Assembly (NCBI RefSeq): GCF_040954645.1
Contig: NC_092810.1
Span: 74,488,660 to 74,552,659 of the forward strand
Source of the DNA: Diabrotica undecimpunctata
Lineage: Eukaryota; Arthropoda; Insecta; Coleoptera; Chrysomelidae
Direction of reading: 5' to 3'
Length of the DNA: 64,000 nucleotides
This document shows, one piece after another, positions 56,139-64,000 of the stretch (its first letter is position 1; every line of letters starts with the position of its first letter). The notes beneath the pieces are model-generated. The model ran no database searches, was not told where the DNA came from, and was given only the letters and a program-made list of their open reading frames with translations. Made by a program: the position numbers and the translations under genes.

Positions 56139-57194
56139 ATGTTGAAATACACTGACATGTTATTAACCTTAGGCGAATGTTTAGGATGTTCTAGTGCAGC
56201 TGTGACACGTTATGCAGAAAAGTTTCCTAGAAGAAACTTACCAAGTAAAAAAACATTTAGAGCCGTTGAACGATGTTGTCGAGAAACTGGGAATGTGAGA
56301 CCAAATAAAATAAATTCTGGTAGACCAAGAACAACAAGAACAATTAATAAAGAAAATAATATTTTAAATTTACTTGATCAAGATCCAACAGTTAGCGTAA
56401 CGAATATAGCAAGGCAAATAAATACTTCTTCTTCAAGTACTTTGCGGATACTGAAAGAACAGCAATTACATCCTTATCATTACAGACAAGTCCAACAGCT
56501 CTTGCCAGATGATCTACCGGTTAGAGTGGATTTTTGTGAAACATTGCAACAAAGGACAGCCCACAATCCAATTTTTTTAAAATGCATTCTTTTTACGGAC
56601 GAGGCCACCTTTACTCGACAAGGTATGTTTAACTCCCATAATTCACACTACTGGTGTGATGAGAATCCACGAGTCAAAAGGGTATCACATTACCAACACT
56701 CATTTAAAGTTAATGTTTGGGCAGCAACTTTAGGTAACAAATTAATAGGTTATCATATTCTACCTGGAAAATTAAATGGTGATATGTATCTTGATTTTTT
56801 AAACAATTCCTTATTCGAGATATTAGAAGATTTAACTCTAAACGAGCGAAGATCTTTATTTTTTATGCACGATGGAGCTCCACTACACTTTGATAGAAGG
56901 TGTCGTAATTGGTTGAGTAATCATTTTCCGAATCGATGGATTGGTAGAGGTGCAAAAGCTCCGATTCATTGGCCTCCTTGGTCATGCGATTTTAACACTA
57001 CGTAGTTTGGTCGTATATTAAGGAAATATGCTACACAGGTAAATTCATGCCAACAATTGGAAGAAAGAATCCAACGTCAATTTAATGACATCATAGCTGA
57101 TCTCCTACCGTTTAGAAGGTTAATGGAATTTTTAGAAAAAAGAATAGACTTGTGTATTCGCGAAAATGGAGGGCATTTTGAACACTTACTATAA
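56139..57194 (+). pseudogene. Mariner/Tc1-type transposase with a single in-frame stop
   Basis: The frame starts at ATG 56139 (MLKYTDMLLTLGECLGCSSA). The N-terminal helix-turn-helix and a second one (SVTNIARQINTSSSSTLRIL) are followed by the DDE core: ILFTDEATFTRQGMFN (first Asp), FKVNVWAATLGNKLIGYHI, FFMHDGAPLHFDRRCRNWLS (second Asp) and NRWIGRGAKAPIHWPPWSC. The sequence aligning with SPDLNPxD reads SCDFNTT and then TAG at 57003-57005, right where the third catalytic residue should be. The same frame continues FGRILRKYATQVNSCQQLEE to a stop at 57194. One nonsense codon is the only break I found. Confidence 0.85.
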
Positions 57195-57269
57195 TTGAAT
57201 TTTATTTTACGTTCTTAGTCATTAATTTAATTTTCTTCTTGTGAGTTTTGTTTAATTACTAACTATTTT

Positions 57270-57712
57270 ATACCAGCATCAATTATTACTTCATAATTTT
57301 CAAATCAAAATATTCCTAAAACGGTACACAGTATCGAGTTTTACCAAGAGTACCTTTTTCGTGTAAAATTAAATGATGTTTAAGTTTACTTAAAATTTTG
57401 ATTAATAATTATACTCTTAAAAAAGTTATATTGACTAATACTTAGTACGATCCGTGTAACTAGCGCCCTCTATGAGAATCAGATATAAAAACAAATTCAT
57501 GGGATGTAGCAGCTTCCAAAACATATTCGTATAAAATTTCATTACAATATTGCCAGTAGTTTCGGCAAAATCGTAAAAAAATTTTTTTTCTTCAACTCCC
57601 TGTATCTTGAAAACGGATGGCGTTAGAAAAATTTTTTACTAAGCAAATCCCAATTATTTTTCAGTTTTTTACCTACTCTAGAGACGGGGTTACCTTTTTT
57701 TGAAACACCCTG
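57270..57712 (-). repeat. Right terminal inverted repeat of the mariner-like element
   Basis: Inverted copy of 55543-55993, from taccagcatcaattatt outward to caccctg at 57712. Confidence 0.75.
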
Positions 57713-57771
57713 TATATATATACATATATACCTATATATATATATAATATATATATATATATAATATATAT

Positions 57772-57862
<91 letters not shown>
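57713..57862. repeat. (TA)n microsatellite
   Basis: Long TA run with tataatatata interruptions, starting at the right TA target site of the mariner-like element. Confidence 0.95.
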
Positions 57863-57864
<2 letters not shown>

Positions 57865-58108
57865 TCTAGCGGTTAATGAGAGCTCCGTACTAAAACGGTA
57901 TTATACTAACTCCAGGCGAATATACACCGTGTATATTATTATCTGGGTAGCGCTTTATGTGGACTCCGACCAACACGTCGGATTAAGTGAACTCTGTAAT
58001 ACGTTAAAACACTTTTGGGATCCGTATACATTTCTTTGCGTACCCAACTAAACTCCTCCGATGTTGCCAATAATTTGATTAGTCGTAGATTTTTAAATTT
58101 TACAGCAG

Positions 58109-58160
<52 letters not shown>

Positions 58161-58455
58161 CTTGGCTTGGACAATTGTCATTCAGCCAGTCACAATCAGC
58201 ATGAGCTTTATTTTCGATAAATATTTAAAATAATAAATATTTAAAGAATTAGTGAAACATGATTAATATACTAATAATAATATAATTATTCCGTACTTAG
58301 CTAATGTACATACTATGTTAATAAATACTATATTATACCTTTATTATAATTCAGTTATTGACAGACGTGAAATACATAGTGTATACATCTTACAAATAAA
58401 AATATCTACCTACTATATTAATAAATACAACTATGGTAATATATATATTTTTTTT
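57863..58455. other. Unassigned sequence with a 49-nt poly-T
   Basis: T tract at 58112-58160, which could be the poly(A) tail of a minus-strand insertion whose body would lie to its left (57863-58111). No coding similarity was recognised in it. Confidence 0.45.
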
Positions 58456-58520
58456 AATCACTACGTTAGGACATAAACCCGATTCAACACCTCGGAGGTT
58501 TAGATCCTCTTAGTGATTGT
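58456..58520. repeat. Short inverted repeat near the LINE 3' end
   Basis: aatcactacgttagg at 58456 and, at the other end, cctcttagtgatt ending at 58520 are partly complementary (AATCACTA ends). Gaps reduce confidence. It may be the 3' terminal structure of the LINE or flanking sequence. Confidence 0.4.
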
Positions 58521-58691
58521 TTTACTATATTTTTATTTTTTTTTTTTTTTTATTTTTTTCTTTTTTTTTATTTTTTTTATAATCCTTTTTTTTTATTTAT
58601 TTTTTTTTGATTAATTTTTTTTTTAATTTATTTTTTTTAATCTATTTTTTTAAGTATTTTTTTATATTCCTTTTTTTTAATCTTTTTTTTT

Positions 58692-58726
<35 letters not shown>

Positions 58727-58749
58727 CCAAACATAGGTTACAAATCTAA
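58521..58749 (-). other. A-rich 3' region of the I-type LINE (T-rich on plus)
   Basis: The plus strand shows (T)n blocks separated by ATTT/AATC, e.g. 58537-58735. On the element strand this is a long A-rich tract after the ORF2 stop, serving as or derived from the poly(A) tail. Confidence 0.6.
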
Positions 58750-61700
58750 TTACAGGCATACTTTACTATCAGACAAAAAGTTTATCAAGCAGTCAAACAT
58801 TTTCTTTTCATTAAGTGATAGTAGAAAGAGAATATTAACAGGAAGTGGGATGTTCTTGTCCATCATTCTTTTAATAAGGTTGTTGGTGTGTTGTTTATAC
58901 TTTTGACATTCAAAAAATATGTGGTTTAAGTCACTTTTAATCTGACATTCTTGACAAATATCGGAATCTAATATATTTATTTTAAATAAATGTGCAGGAT
59001 AACATGCATGACCAAATCTAAGTCTACTGATGGTAGTTATATATTTGCGAGGGAGGATGAAATTGTTATACCAAGGTTTTTTTGGAATATTTGGTTGTAT
59101 CAAACTATATTGTGTTGTTGAAATACTACAGTACTTTTCCCAGTGTGCTTTCCAGTTGTTCATTTGTTCAGTTCTTGAACAAGCAAAAGCATCTATAATG
59201 CAAGGATGATAGTTGGTTAGTGTTCCATGAATGATGGAATTTTTAGCTAACTGGTCTACGTGTTCATTATATGTAAGTCCTGAATGTGCTTTGATCCACA
59301 TCAATTTTATTTTTTTGGTGTATTTATTAATTTCAAATAAGCATTTTTTAATTAAAAAAATGTATGGATTAGAAGTACTACATGGTAGTTGCGGTTTTTG
59401 AATAGCTGTAAGTACAGATAATGAATCAGATAAAATTACTGCTGAACTATAGGATGCAAATTTAAAATAAATTAAAGCTTCATATATGGCCGCAGCCTCG
59501 GCACTAAAAATAGAGAAATTTGTGGGCAGCTTAAACATTTTTTCTATAAATTTATCTGGAATATAAAAGGCACAACCAGTACCCTTTGAACTTTTAGATG
59601 CGTCTGTATAAATACAAACCGATTTTGGCCAATTTGTTAGATAGTTGTTTAAAACAATACGACTTATTAAAGGGTTCTCATGATAAATAGGTTGTATTAT
59701 ATGTACTTGATCCAGTAACTCAAAGAAATCTTTAAAATGTACCACTTTATTTGCAACTGTAAGTTCAGTATCTTTATTTGCAGTATTTCGAAATGCTTCG
59801 CATAAGGGTGGAGAATTCTTGTGAGTCCAATATTTATTTGTTAAGTCGAAATAGTTTAAACTACTAATATCTTTATATAAACAAGTGTTGTAAGCACGAA
59901 CTTTAAGGAGAAATTTTTGACTGAGATATTCTCTTCTAAATTTACTGGGCGGTTCCATTGTCTCAACATAAAGTGGTTCAATAGGGGTAGATCTCATAGC
60001 ACCCATGCAACACCGCAAAACTGTGTTTATAAAAACATCTATACGGCCTAAAATATTGTTACTAGCGGATCCGTAAAGTACAGAGCCATAATCTATAATG
60101 GACCTGATATAAGAACGATAAAATAGAAGACATGTTTCAACATCAGCACCCCACCAAGTTTTTGTAATTGATTTGAGAAAGTTTAGTGCTTTATTACACC
60201 TATCAAGCATAAAATCAACATGCAGTTTCCAGGTCAGTTTTGTATCCAAAATCATACCCAAATATTTTATCGACTTACAGAGGGGAAAATAATTATCATT
60301 TAATATTATTTGTTCTCTTTGAGGCAAGTTATGTCTAGTGAATATACAAATGTTAGACTTGTTGTTTGCCAACTCAAAACCATTTTTTCTAAACCACCTA
60401 CAGCAATGTTCATGAACACATTCCAATGTGTTTAAGCCGTCATTGTATTTTTTAGATTCAGTATAGATACAGAAGTCATCTGCATATTGTATTGTATTAA
60501 ATGAAATTTTTTCGATACTAATATTATGAAAATCGGCTGTGTAAAGATTAAATAGAAGTGGACTTAAAACTGAGCCCTGTGGAAGACCCGAACTATTAAA
60601 ACGTGGTCCAATGAGTTGATTGTTTTCCATCCTAATATATATTTTCCTGTTTAAGTAGAAATTGACAATATTTTGGGCAAGCAGGAAAGGTATTTGGAAT
60701 TGTTGAATCATTTTTTCTTTTAGCATATCTAAATTAACACTGTCATATGCACCTTCAATATCCAAACATAATAGTGGAACATACGTATTGCGAGAATATG
60801 CATTTTGAATGTGAGTTACTACGGTAGCGAGTGCATCCAAAGTACCACATCCTTGTCTGTAACCGAACTGAGAATTTGGAAGTAGTTTTTTCTCACTTAA
60901 CCACCATTCAAGCCTTACTTTTAGTATCCTTTCTAATACTTTGAGAACACAAGACATAAGTGAAATTGGTCTGTATGATTTTGCCAGATTCGGATCCTTC
61001 ATTGGCTTTAAAATTGGGATTACAATAACTTCTTTAAATTCATCCGTACCTGCAGACATAAATTCGTTAAATATTTCCAATAAAAGATCTTTAGCGATTG
61101 GAGGAAGCAGATCAAGCATAGGATACTTAATGTGGTCATAACCAGGACTTGTGCTAGAACGATTATTTAAAACATAGCTTAGTTCTGTCTGTCTAATCGG
61201 TTGAAGTAAAAAGTGGTTTTTGTCGGTTACTATTTTCTCAGGTTTATTAGGCATAGATATCACTGTTGGAGGAGCAATTATATCAAAAAACTCTTCTATC
61301 CAAATATTTTCAAAAGATTTTTTTTTTGTTGGTGATTTTCTGTATAACTTTCTAGCTTGAGTCCAAAGTACTGATGATGGTATTGATTTATTAAGAGAAG
61401 AAACCCAATTGACCCAGCTTTGTTTCGCAATACTTTTTAGTTGTTTTTTTGTACTTGCCATGTTTGATTGGCATTTTATATAGTTCTCAAAATTACGTTC
61501 TTTTTTATAATTCATGAGTGAATATTGTCGGTTTTTAATAATAGTGTCACATTCAGAATTCCACCAAGGTGGCGGGTTTCGAGTTTTTGGCTTAAAAGGT
61601 TTATATTGTGGTATTGCAATGTGAGCAGCATAATTTATACTATTAATTAAATGTTCATATTTGCTTGATGTGTTATTTGAAATTTCAGTATTTTGGTTAA

Positions 61701-62466
61701 AAAAGTTTTGTACTAAAGAAGTATATAAAGGCCAATTAGCTTTTTTGATGTTCCATTTATTTTTTGGTAATATTTTTTCTGTTTCGGCTTTAATGCAAAT
61801 TTCCATCTGTATAACAAAATGATTTGATCCTAGCGTGTCTGAAGAGATAGACCATTCAGTCTTACTAACAAGATCCGGACTGCAGAAAGTTACATCAATC
61901 ATTGAGTAATTCTGGTTAGGTTGAGTTAGTATTGTTGGTTGTCCATTATTTAAAACTGTAAATTCAAGATCATCTGCCATTTTAATCAGCTGTATTCCGA
62001 TTCCATCATTTGTACTTGAACCCCAAATAGTATGATGGGCATTAAAATCACCTCCTATTATAATTGGTTTTTGTAACTGGGAAAATATATTAATCCAATC
62101 ATTTATCGTGCATCTTATTTTCGGGGCTCTATATAGTGACATAAAACTAATTTGACTATTTCCATATTTAATTTTTATAGCACATAACTGTATTTCGTTA
62201 TTGTAATTATTATTTTCAATTTTTAGTTCAGTAAAACAAATTGATTTATTTATCAGTATAGCAACTCCACCATAACCATCCAACCTATCATTACGAACAA
62301 GATTATACCCATTAAAATCATATAATACATTTTTTTTAAACCATGTTTCACTAATAAGAGCTATGTCTATTTTGTTAGTTACTAAATAATGCATCATACT
62401 ATTTTTATTTGAGACAGCAGAACGAGCATTCCACTGCATTATTTTTAACTTAGGTTGACAAGACAT
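58750..62466 (-). CDS. I-type LINE ORF2: endonuclease, reverse transcriptase, RNase H (1238 aa, intact)
   Basis: Residues 1-220 form an APE-type endonuclease: LKIMQWNARSAVSNKNSMMH, ALISETWFKK, IIGGDFNAHHTIWGS, MIDVTFCSPDLV and SNHFVIQME. A linker to about 440 leads to RT with YRPISLMSCVLKVLERILKV, FGYRQGCGTLDALATVV, CLDIEGAYDSVNLDML (motif A), SSGLPQGSVLSPLLFNLYTA (motif B) and IQYADDFCIYTESKK (motif C). RNase H at about 950-1080 has CIYTDASKSSKGTGCAFYI, FSAEAAAIYEALIYF, AVILSDSLSVLTAI and HVDQLAKN, giving D-E-D-D. A C-terminal CxxC...HxxxxC knuckle (CQECQIKSDLNHIFFEC) follows. No stop or frameshift. Start: ATG at 62466-62464, 4 nt after the ORF1 stop. Confidence 0.93.
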   Translation of the reverse strand: MSCQPKLKIMQWNARSAVSNKNSMMHYLVTNKIDIALISETWFKKNVLYDFNGYNLVRNDRLDGYGGVAILINKSICFTELKIENNNYNNEIQLCAIKIKYGNSQISFMSLYRAPKIRCTINDWINIFSQLQKPIIIGGDFNAHHTIWGSSTNDGIGIQLIKMADDLEFTVLNNGQPTILTQPNQNYSMIDVTFCSPDLVSKTEWSISSDTLGSNHFVIQMEICIKAETEKILPKNKWNIKKANWPLYTSLVQNFFNQNTEISNNTSSKYEHLINSINYAAHIAIPQYKPFKPKTRNPPPWWNSECDTIIKNRQYSLMNYKKERNFENYIKCQSNMASTKKQLKSIAKQSWVNWVSSLNKSIPSSVLWTQARKLYRKSPTKKKSFENIWIEEFFDIIAPPTVISMPNKPEKIVTDKNHFLLQPIRQTELSYVLNNRSSTSPGYDHIKYPMLDLLPPIAKDLLLEIFNEFMSAGTDEFKEVIVIPILKPMKDPNLAKSYRPISLMSCVLKVLERILKVRLEWWLSEKKLLPNSQFGYRQGCGTLDALATVVTHIQNAYSRNTYVPLLCLDIEGAYDSVNLDMLKEKMIQQFQIPFLLAQNIVNFYLNRKIYIRMENNQLIGPRFNSSGLPQGSVLSPLLFNLYTADFHNISIEKISFNTIQYADDFCIYTESKKYNDGLNTLECVHEHCCRWFRKNGFELANNKSNICIFTRHNLPQREQIILNDNYFPLCKSIKYLGMILDTKLTWKLHVDFMLDRCNKALNFLKSITKTWWGADVETCLLFYRSYIRSIIDYGSVLYGSASNNILGRIDVFINTVLRCCMGAMRSTPIEPLYVETMEPPSKFRREYLSQKFLLKVRAYNTCLYKDISSLNYFDLTNKYWTHKNSPPLCEAFRNTANKDTELTVANKVVHFKDFFELLDQVHIIQPIYHENPLISRIVLNNYLTNWPKSVCIYTDASKSSKGTGCAFYIPDKFIEKMFKLPTNFSIFSAEAAAIYEALIYFKFASYSSAVILSDSLSVLTAIQKPQLPCSTSNPYIFLIKKCLFEINKYTKKIKLMWIKAHSGLTYNEHVDQLAKNSIIHGTLTNYHPCIIDAFACSRTEQMNNWKAHWEKYCSISTTQYSLIQPNIPKKPWYNNFILPRKYITTISRLRFGHACYPAHLFKINILDSDICQECQIKSDLNHIFFECQKYKQHTNNLIKRMMDKNIPLPVNILFLLSLNEKKMFDCLINFLSDSKVCL

Positions 62467-62470
62467 TTTT

Positions 62471-63844
62471 TTATTTAGTATTAATCAGAGTACCCTCCAA
62501 TACCTGTTCAATATTATTGACTATTAATTGTTTATCTATAGATCGTATATCATCAAAAGTTTGTATACTTTGTAAAAGCTGATATATAAAAGTAGAAAGA
62601 CTTTCAGTTACATTTCTTTTAATTTCAACGTTTTCATAATTTGGTACAATTCGATTAACAGGTAAAGGTTTATCAGGTCCAAAAACAAAAGGAAACATTG
62701 GTTTCTCAGTAGACGACTGTGTAGTTGGTGAATTGACTTTTCTTTTTTTATTTGTTTGAGATTTCGTAATATTTAAATCAGTGTGAGTAAAAACAGAATT
62801 TGGCTTGTGTGAAACTTGTTTAGATACCGGAATAATTTTACTAGTTGTAGGCAAACTAGGAAAATCCCTTTCATATTCTGCTAAACATTCAAAGGAATTG
62901 TTACTTACAAAATTTGAAAAGGACTTTTCACAGTAATTACGTGCTTCTACAAAAGATATGTTATGTTCAGCCATTATATTTTTTATTTTTTTCTGTTTTT
63001 CGTATTGTGGACATTTATTAGATATCGACAGATGGTTCCTACTTTTACAATGAATACAAAATACAACTTCTCTATTACAATTATGATCTTTTTCTTTAAT
63101 TTCACTACATTGAATACACCGTTCTTGTGTACTTTTACACTGTTTGGATACATGTCCAAATCTAAGACATTTATAACACTGAACGACTTTTCCAATATAC
63201 TGTTCAACAGGACAAAATACCTTATTAAAAGAAACATAATTTGGCAGAACGTTGCCTTCAAATGTGATAATTATTGTCTTTTTATCTACGAATTCAACTT
63301 TATTATCATTAACAACTTTACGTTTAGTTCTATATATATTAATAACTTTAGAAGATGACTCTATAGTATTTATTAAATAATCTACGTCATACTGAGTATC
63401 TACGTCCCGTACTAAACCCTTGATTTCCAACAAATGATTAGGTATGTACGCCTTAAGATTTTCCAATTTTAATGCTTGATTATTTACTAAATTATTTGCT
63501 TCCAGTAAAGACTTTAACAAAACCTTGATGCGATTTCTACCTATGCTTTTAATTTCTAAAATATTTGTAAGCTTTAACTTTTTGAATAATATGTGACCAA
63601 CAGTCATCGGATGTAATCTACCTAAATTTTCAGCATTTACTTTTTCAATATAAACCCAAATATTTTTAATATTATACTTATCTGAGCGTAAATTAAAGGT
63701 TTTCTTTTCCGGTTCCATGACAGCACCTACACTGTTGACATTTTTTATGGTCATGCTTTGATTATTAGTTATTTTTAAATGGTCCTCACTATTATCTACT
63801 AACATTTGCGTCAACGAGGACGTCCCTGCACTAGTGTCCCCCAT
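62471..63844 (-). CDS. I-type LINE ORF1: RNA-binding gag-like protein with CCHC knuckles (457 aa, intact)
   Basis: Starts MGDTSAGTSSLTQMLVDN at 63844. A region with RRM-like strands follows (LRSDKYNIKNIWVYIEKVNA, HLLEIKGLVRDVDTQYDVDY). Three cysteine knuckles then stand at about residues 220-285: CYKCLRFGHVSKQC, CIQCSEIKEKDHNC and CIHCKSRNHLSISNKC. The C-terminal part is Lys/Ser-rich and ends with a helical VTESLSTFIYQLLQSIQTF. It binds element RNA to form the retrotransposition particle. The frame is open, and its TAA stop is followed by AAAA and the ORF2 ATG. The true start may be further upstream, but this is the first ATG in the open frame. Confidence 0.9.
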   Translation of the reverse strand: MGDTSAGTSSLTQMLVDNSEDHLKITNNQSMTIKNVNSVGAVMEPEKKTFNLRSDKYNIKNIWVYIEKVNAENLGRLHPMTVGHILFKKLKLTNILEIKSIGRNRIKVLLKSLLEANNLVNNQALKLENLKAYIPNHLLEIKGLVRDVDTQYDVDYLINTIESSSKVINIYRTKRKVVNDNKVEFVDKKTIIITFEGNVLPNYVSFNKVFCPVEQYIGKVVQCYKCLRFGHVSKQCKSTQERCIQCSEIKEKDHNCNREVVFCIHCKSRNHLSISNKCPQYEKQKKIKNIMAEHNISFVEARNYCEKSFSNFVSNNSFECLAEYERDFPSLPTTSKIIPVSKQVSHKPNSVFTHTDLNITKSQTNKKRKVNSPTTQSSTEKPMFPFVFGPDKPLPVNRIVPNYENVEIKRNVTESLSTFIYQLLQSIQTFDDIRSIDKQLIVNNIEQVLEGTLINTK

Positions 63845-64000
63845 TGGGGGAACAAAATATAAGTTTACAACCGTAAAACACTTGTCGTTTAACTATATGG
63901 TCAAAATTAAAATCCTAATTATACATAAAAAGTAAATCACAATACTAATTAGAAAACCGGCTCGTTTATTATGGTTTTTGCACTTAAATTTTAAATCGAT
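63845..64000. other. 5' leader or flank of the I-type LINE
   Basis: Upstream of ORF1 ATG. It contains ccccattgggggaac, a small palindrome spanning the start codon. No recognised promoter element or target duplication. Confidence 0.4.

Larger units (their letters stand above)
55543..57712 (+). mobile_element. Mariner/Tc1-superfamily element with about 450-bp terminal inverted repeats
   Basis: The ends are caggttgtttcaaaaaaagg at 55543 and, inverted, cagggtgtttcaaaaaaagg at 57712, flanked by TA on both sides (55541-55542, 57713-57714). The terminal repeats match with minor differences for roughly 440-450 bp on each side, including gtatcgagttttaccaagag / ctcttggtaaaactcgatac and ctagcgccctctatgagaat. 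Total length 2170 bp. The transposase lies between them on the plus strand, broken by one nonsense codon. Confidence 0.88.
58521..63900 (-). mobile_element. I-type LINE, apparently complete and with both ORFs intact
   Basis: ORF1 and ORF2 are adjacent (stop TAA, AAAA, ATG), in the order and size typical of RNase H-bearing I-type LINEs. The A-rich tail is on the left. The 5' untranslated region lies beyond 63844, but its exact start was not found (somewhere between 63845 and the window end). It lies in the first visible laminin intron, same strand as laminin. Confidence 0.85.

Noticed and set aside
57939..58233. Lysine-run and phenylalanine-run open frames over the poly-T
   Set aside because: Created by the homopolymer. 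No other support.
58607..58906. Open frame through the T-rich tract
   Set aside because: Phenylalanine runs from the LINE A-rich tail, then antisense of ORF2.

Overview
The window is intronic-rich animal nuclear DNA, most likely from an insect. It is strongly AT-rich, with GT-AG introns, (TA)n tracts and an arthropod-type transposon load: RTE, I-like, Jockey-like and Penelope retroelements, BEL and Gypsy LTR elements, and Tc1, mariner-like, Tigger, hAT-like and Crypton-like elements. A beetle is my guess from the mix, but nothing here proves the order or species.

The only host gene I can support is the laminin gamma chain (LanB2/LAMC1 type) on the minus strand. Eight consecutive coding exons lie between 48089 and 8009, and every splice site and phase agrees from exon to exon. 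They encode about 1165 residues: LE domains from about LE2, the laminin IV-A (L4) domain, the remaining LE domains including the nidogen-binding one, and most of the coiled coil. The N-terminal exons (signal peptide, LN domain, first LE) must lie beyond 64000, across an intron of more than 15.9 kb. The last coiled-coil exon(s) must lie before position 1 or were not recognisable in 1-8008.

Almost everything else is transposable-element sequence in the introns. From left to right: RTE fragment (1.7-2.4 kb); a 3.35 kb inverted-repeat element (2.6-5.9 kb); Jockey-like endonuclease remnant (6.4-7.5 kb); Tc1 element with TA target site (9.5-11.0 kb); a near-perfect 190 bp palindrome (12.7 kb); Penelope RT remnant (13 kb); Crypton-like tyrosine recombinase (13.9-14.9 kb); Tigger/pogo element (15.4-17.5 kb); RTE and Jockey-like fragments (18.8-21.7 kb). 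Next comes a three-level LTR nest (25.3-36.1 kb: BEL interrupted by Gypsy-1, itself interrupted by an Env-bearing Gypsy-2). A LINE interrupted by an hAT-like element, which carries R1-like and RTE pieces, fills 37.2-42.8 kb. A Penelope GIY-YIG fragment and two RTE tails follow (44.9-47.1 kb).

The 48.3-63.9 kb end, inside the first visible intron, is a run of younger-looking elements: an RTE with a 520-codon RT frame, a Gypsy element lacking integrase, a mariner-like element with about 450 bp terminal repeats and one nonsense codon, and a LINE of the RNase H-bearing I type with both ORFs open. The host exons are intact. The gene appears to have accumulated transposons for a long time without coding damage.
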